Shown here piece by piece: positions 57,613 through 59,853 of a DNA stretch of 59,853 bases. Within the stretch, counting starts at the first letter, position 1; every line of letters starts with the position of its first letter. Location of the stretch: positions 1 to 59,853 of the forward strand of contig JAPLJJ010000088.1 of NCBI GenBank assembly GCA_026388665.1. Direction: 5' to 3'. A program made the translations under genes and the position numbers. Origin of the DNA: Deltaproteobacteria bacterium (GTDB lineage: Bacteria > Desulfobacterota > Desulfomonilia > Desulfomonilales > Desulfomonilaceae). The notes beneath the pieces are model-generated. The model did not search any database, was not told the DNA's origin, and saw only the letters and a program-made list of their open reading frames with translations.

Positions 57613-58282
57613 GGAAGGGCTGGTTACTTACTAAGGCAACTCATGGCTGGGATTCAAATTAAGAGTTTACCTGAAGATGTTGTATATTGACATGAGCCAG
57701 GCTACTCGGATTCCGTCCTTCCAGTAAATTTTCTTGCCTTCCAAGTAACTATAGTTTTGCAATTTATAAATCAATAGGCTGGAATTGCAGATTAATTTCT
57801 TGAAAATTATCCACATTCCTGCCGTAGGCGGCTTGGGAAAAACTGGTGGTGCAACACCAGAGGGTCAAGCTAGGCATAATAGAGCGTTAACGCTCGTTGG
57901 TGGTATTTTGGTGTGCATTATCGCCCACCACTAAAACGCCATAATATAAGCTTGTTATTAGTATTATCGATTTCTGACGAGCGACATCGCTCGTAATCTC
58001 GGGTGCGCCCCATTCTATCATGTATAATGCCTGACTTTAATTACAACCTATATTTATTTGACATTATAAGACATGTTTTGTTGCACTATATTTGGAGCCA
58101 AATGTGGCGTCGTTCTTGCTTTTGAACGATTCGGCGAAGGATGGATAGGTTTGTCCAGCAGCCTAGAGATGGAGAGCCGGGAGGTCACCCGGAAGCCTCG
58201 TGGTGTCAATGATATTATTGCTTCGAAGAATGGAAACCTACCATCCGTGAGAATTTTAGCTACCAGATAGGAGGAGCCGTCT
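57613..58282. other. hairpin-rich noncoding region
   Basis: About 670 bases with no supported gene. Palindromes seen: CTGGTG-GTGCAA-CACCAG (57843-57860), GAGCGTTAACGCTC (57882-57895), GGTGG with CCACC about 30 bases apart, ACGAGCGA-CA-TCGCTCGT (57977-57994) and CCGGG-AGGTCA-CCCGG near 58178-58193. A perfect TATAAT lies at 58023. A 65-codon frame at 58073-58270 has no ribosome site or homology. It could be a structured RNA leader or a decayed element. Confidence 0.5.
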
Positions 58283-58351
58283 ATGACTCTTGAAATTACC
58301 TCATTCGTATGGGTGAATTTTTACGCTAATCATAGTCGGAGGGGAAAATGA
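58283..58351 (+). CDS. possible leader peptide coupled to the next gene
   Basis: A 22-residue frame (MTLEITSFVWVNFYANHSRR plus GK) with a strong GGAGG site seven bases upstream. Its TGA overlaps the ATG of the following gene as ATGA, typical of translational coupling. It has no homologue I know and may be a leader whose translation controls the secreted protein. Confidence 0.4.
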   Translation: MTLEITSFVWVNFYANHSRRGK

Positions 58352-58683
58352 GGGTGGCGCTTGTTCTCGCCATGTGTTGTGTTTCCTTTGCTGGGTTGGT
58401 TTATGGCTTAGTGAGTTCAGAAGGCCCCAAATACTGGGTAGTCGAGATGGATATGTTTGCTGGAGAATGTCACAATACCCAGCAGGCACTTTTTAAGCAG
58501 CTTCGTGATAAGGATTTCGAGGGAATTCAGGAATTAATTAAGCAGGGCAAAGTCACTTTTTTCGGTAGGGGTGACAAAATTTGTCTCATCAAACGTTCTT
58601 TGACCTTTGATAAGGTGAAGCGCGACGGAGACGAGAAGACGTGGATAGTTGCTCATACGACCATTCGACCTTTTAGCAAATGA
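58348..58683 (+). CDS. small secreted hypothetical protein
   Basis: A 111-residue exported protein. Residues 1-20 are a signal peptide (ALVLAMCCVSFAGLVYG). The mature part is alpha/beta with one Cys pair candidate (GECHN and KICLI) and a motif-free sequence, and no family is recognised. It has its own GGAGG and also overlaps the stop of a 22-codon frame. Downstream is the remnant of an insertion sequence on the other strand. Confidence 0.65.
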   Translation: MRVALVLAMCCVSFAGLVYGLVSSEGPKYWVVEMDMFAGECHNTQQALFKQLRDKDFEGIQELIKQGKVTFFGRGDKICLIKRSLTFDKVKRDGDEKTWIVAHTTIRPFSK

Positions 58684-58772
58684 TTATGCCATGACCGGAT
58701 CACCGATCTTCTAAGAACGAATAAGTGAGTATAGTCGCCCTTGAAAGGCACATTTGTCTTCTGCTCTACCGG

Positions 58773-59097
58773 CAACAACTTGCCCATGCGGGCCTCCCAC
58801 ACAGGGTCCAACACTCTCCCAACGGTATCATCGTTGAGTTTCGAGGGAGGTACCTCCACCCCCAGAAGCAACCCCATGTCCATTGCCTTGAACGAACACC
58901 CTAGACGATACAAAGGACTACATCCCGAAAGTGTATCAATTATCAATGCGTTGACCACGTGACCCCGCACTCACGTCCGTTTCGCCGGGACACAAACGGT
59001 TGATTTCCTCCACCACACCCATTTTCTTGACAAACGATGAAACGATCGGTAAAAAGCCAACATCAGATGCTTGAATATTCAGGGATTGCAGTTCCAT
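58773..59097 (-). pseudogene. 5' remnant of an IS1634-family transposase
   Basis: Two adjoining frames encode about 105 residues of a DUF4277-type transposase N-terminus: MELQSLNIQASDVGFLPIV (from 59097, with AGGAAGG upstream) to CPGETDVSAG, then, after a one-base frame change near 58965, VVNALIIDTLSG to PPSKLNDDTVGRVLDPVWEA. Homology ends near 58773, so the catalytic DDE part, roughly 400 residues, is missing. The element is dead. Its terminal inverted repeats could not be identified. Confidence 0.8.
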
Positions 59098-59242
59098 GGA
59101 GTCCTTCCTCAGAGCACTCCACCTCTCTAACAAATTCCTGACTCCATGTCGCGCTAATTTGCTAATCAACCCCAAAAAAATCCTGTAAGGCTCCCTTTTT
59201 CAGGTGCGGAATGTGAGACTGAGTTTAATTCTGAGGGATTTC

Positions 59243-59785
59243 ATGAATTTTTCAACAGCGGAAGTTAGAAACTTCCTGGACCGGAAAAGGCAATGGTTTC
59301 TGATAATTGCTTATGGACTATTTCTGATAGTCGGGATAGCAATTTGCTCAGATTACGGGGTTTCCTGGGATGAGCTTTCCCAGGATGCCTATGGCCGTAG
59401 AAATATAGAATTTATTCTTGAAGGCAGGCCCTTTCCTGAAGGCTGGGACGCTGTCTATTATGGTCCAGTTTTTTCCTCGACCGCTTATGCACTCGCAAGC
59501 CTCATATCGCCACACGAGGATCGGACTCATTTCCTGGTTGTTCACTTTATTACTTTCTTATATTTTTACACTAGCGTAGTTTTTTTCTTTCGTCTGGCAA
59601 AATCTTATCTTGGGTCTGACTATTGGGCGTTGTTGGCAGCAGCTCTGCTCGTTACGAGTCCACGGATTTTTGCAGACTCATTTTACAACCCTAAAGATAT
59701 CCCTTTTCTTTCCGCAATGATTATTGGGTTTTTCACCATGCAGCGGTTCCTTGAGAGCAATGGTCTAATGGATTGGGACAGTTGA
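59243..59785 (+). pseudogene. truncated GT39/ArnT-like glycosyltransferase
   Basis: A 180-residue N-terminal piece of a polytopic dolichyl-phosphate-mannose-type glycosyltransferase. The first membrane span is followed by the catalytic-type acidic loop (GVSWDELSQDAYGRRN), two more spans, and SPRIFADSFYNPKDIPF, a conserved block of the family. Full proteins have 450-600 residues; here the frame ends after FLESNGLMDWDS at 59785, and the remaining 68 bases do not continue it. A rearrangement or insertion near 59775 is likely. The ATG at 59243 follows GAGGG. Confidence 0.7.
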
Positions 59786-59853
59786 GCGTGACTTTTTAGT
59801 GCAAGCTGCTTGTTCATGCTGCTGCCCTCTGTTTGGGTAGGGTGCCCCAGTAA

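Noticed and set aside
58073-58270. 65-codon plus-strand frame in the palindrome-rich region
   Set aside because: No ribosome site and no recognisable family, and it overlaps predicted RNA hairpins.

Overview
The window looks like the chromosome of an anaerobic, Gram-negative bacterium of the Desulfobacterota type (Desulfomonile- or Syntrophobacter-like). This is inferred from gene content, not from a marker alignment: an electron-bifurcating NfnAB pair, a CooC-type Ni-insertion ATPase next to FolD and a DUF3786 protein, methylmalonyl-CoA mutase and epimerase, ResB/ResC cytochrome c maturation, a likely 4-hydroxybenzoyl-CoA reductase, and a HesB-like selenoprotein read through an in-frame UGA. 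No rRNA, tRNA or CRISPR array was seen.

Layout. 1-1950: a GC-richer patch with the 3' remnant of an arylsulfatase and a periplasmic HAD phosphatase. 2027-4156: a NifA-like sigma-54 activator and a small secreted repeat protein. 4232-12508 (all minus strand): a 29-residue COX24-like basic peptide, an HExxH protein, an FmdB zinc ribbon, methylmalonyl-CoA epimerase, a biotin carrier, an OYE-type oxidoreductase, methylmalonyl-CoA mutase, resB, resC and a NagZ-like glycosidase. 12893-14309: an Rrf2 regulator with a good promoter/operator, followed by a cysteine-synthase-like gene. 14536-21169: a secreted FG-GAP protein, a B12/radical SAM (DUF4070) protein, a UPF0280 protein, a YfcE-type phosphoesterase, a HIT protein, a LapA-like protein and ribF. 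21458-25632 (minus): folD, cooC-like, DUF3786 and serA. 25905-29728: small hypotheticals, coaE, a cupin and a methyltransferase.

30094-40191 is the most distinctive metabolic region. On the minus strand lie hcrB-hcrC-hcrA-like subunits and an acyl-CoA ligase. Divergently on the plus strand lie a class III CoA-transferase, a divergent methylmalonyl-CoA-mutase-like large subunit and a PaaK-like CoA ligase, closed by a strong terminator. Together they suggest activation of aromatic or other organic acids to CoA thioesters, reductive dehydroxylation, and a B12-dependent carbon-skeleton rearrangement of unknown substrate.

40278-46359 (mostly minus) holds small redox, metal and envelope genes: a second FmdB protein, the HesB-like selenoprotein, a secreted thioredoxin-fold protein, a duplicated-domain secreted protein (plus strand), a His-rich protein, a glutamine amidotransferase and a TrkA-type K+ channel. 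46511-57612 carries a HAD protein, tsaD, hpt, nfnAB, a large SGNH-TPR membrane protein, a Tyr-rich secreted protein, proS and a PflA-like radical SAM protein. 57613-59853 is decayed: hairpin-rich noncoding DNA, a possible leader peptide and small secreted protein, an IS1634-like transposase remnant and a truncated GT39-type glycosyltransferase. A dispersed repeat of about 150 bp occurs at 21236-21384, 48176-48317 and (inverted) 29881-30035. A 15-mer from its end also occurs at 2013-2027 and 29420-29434.
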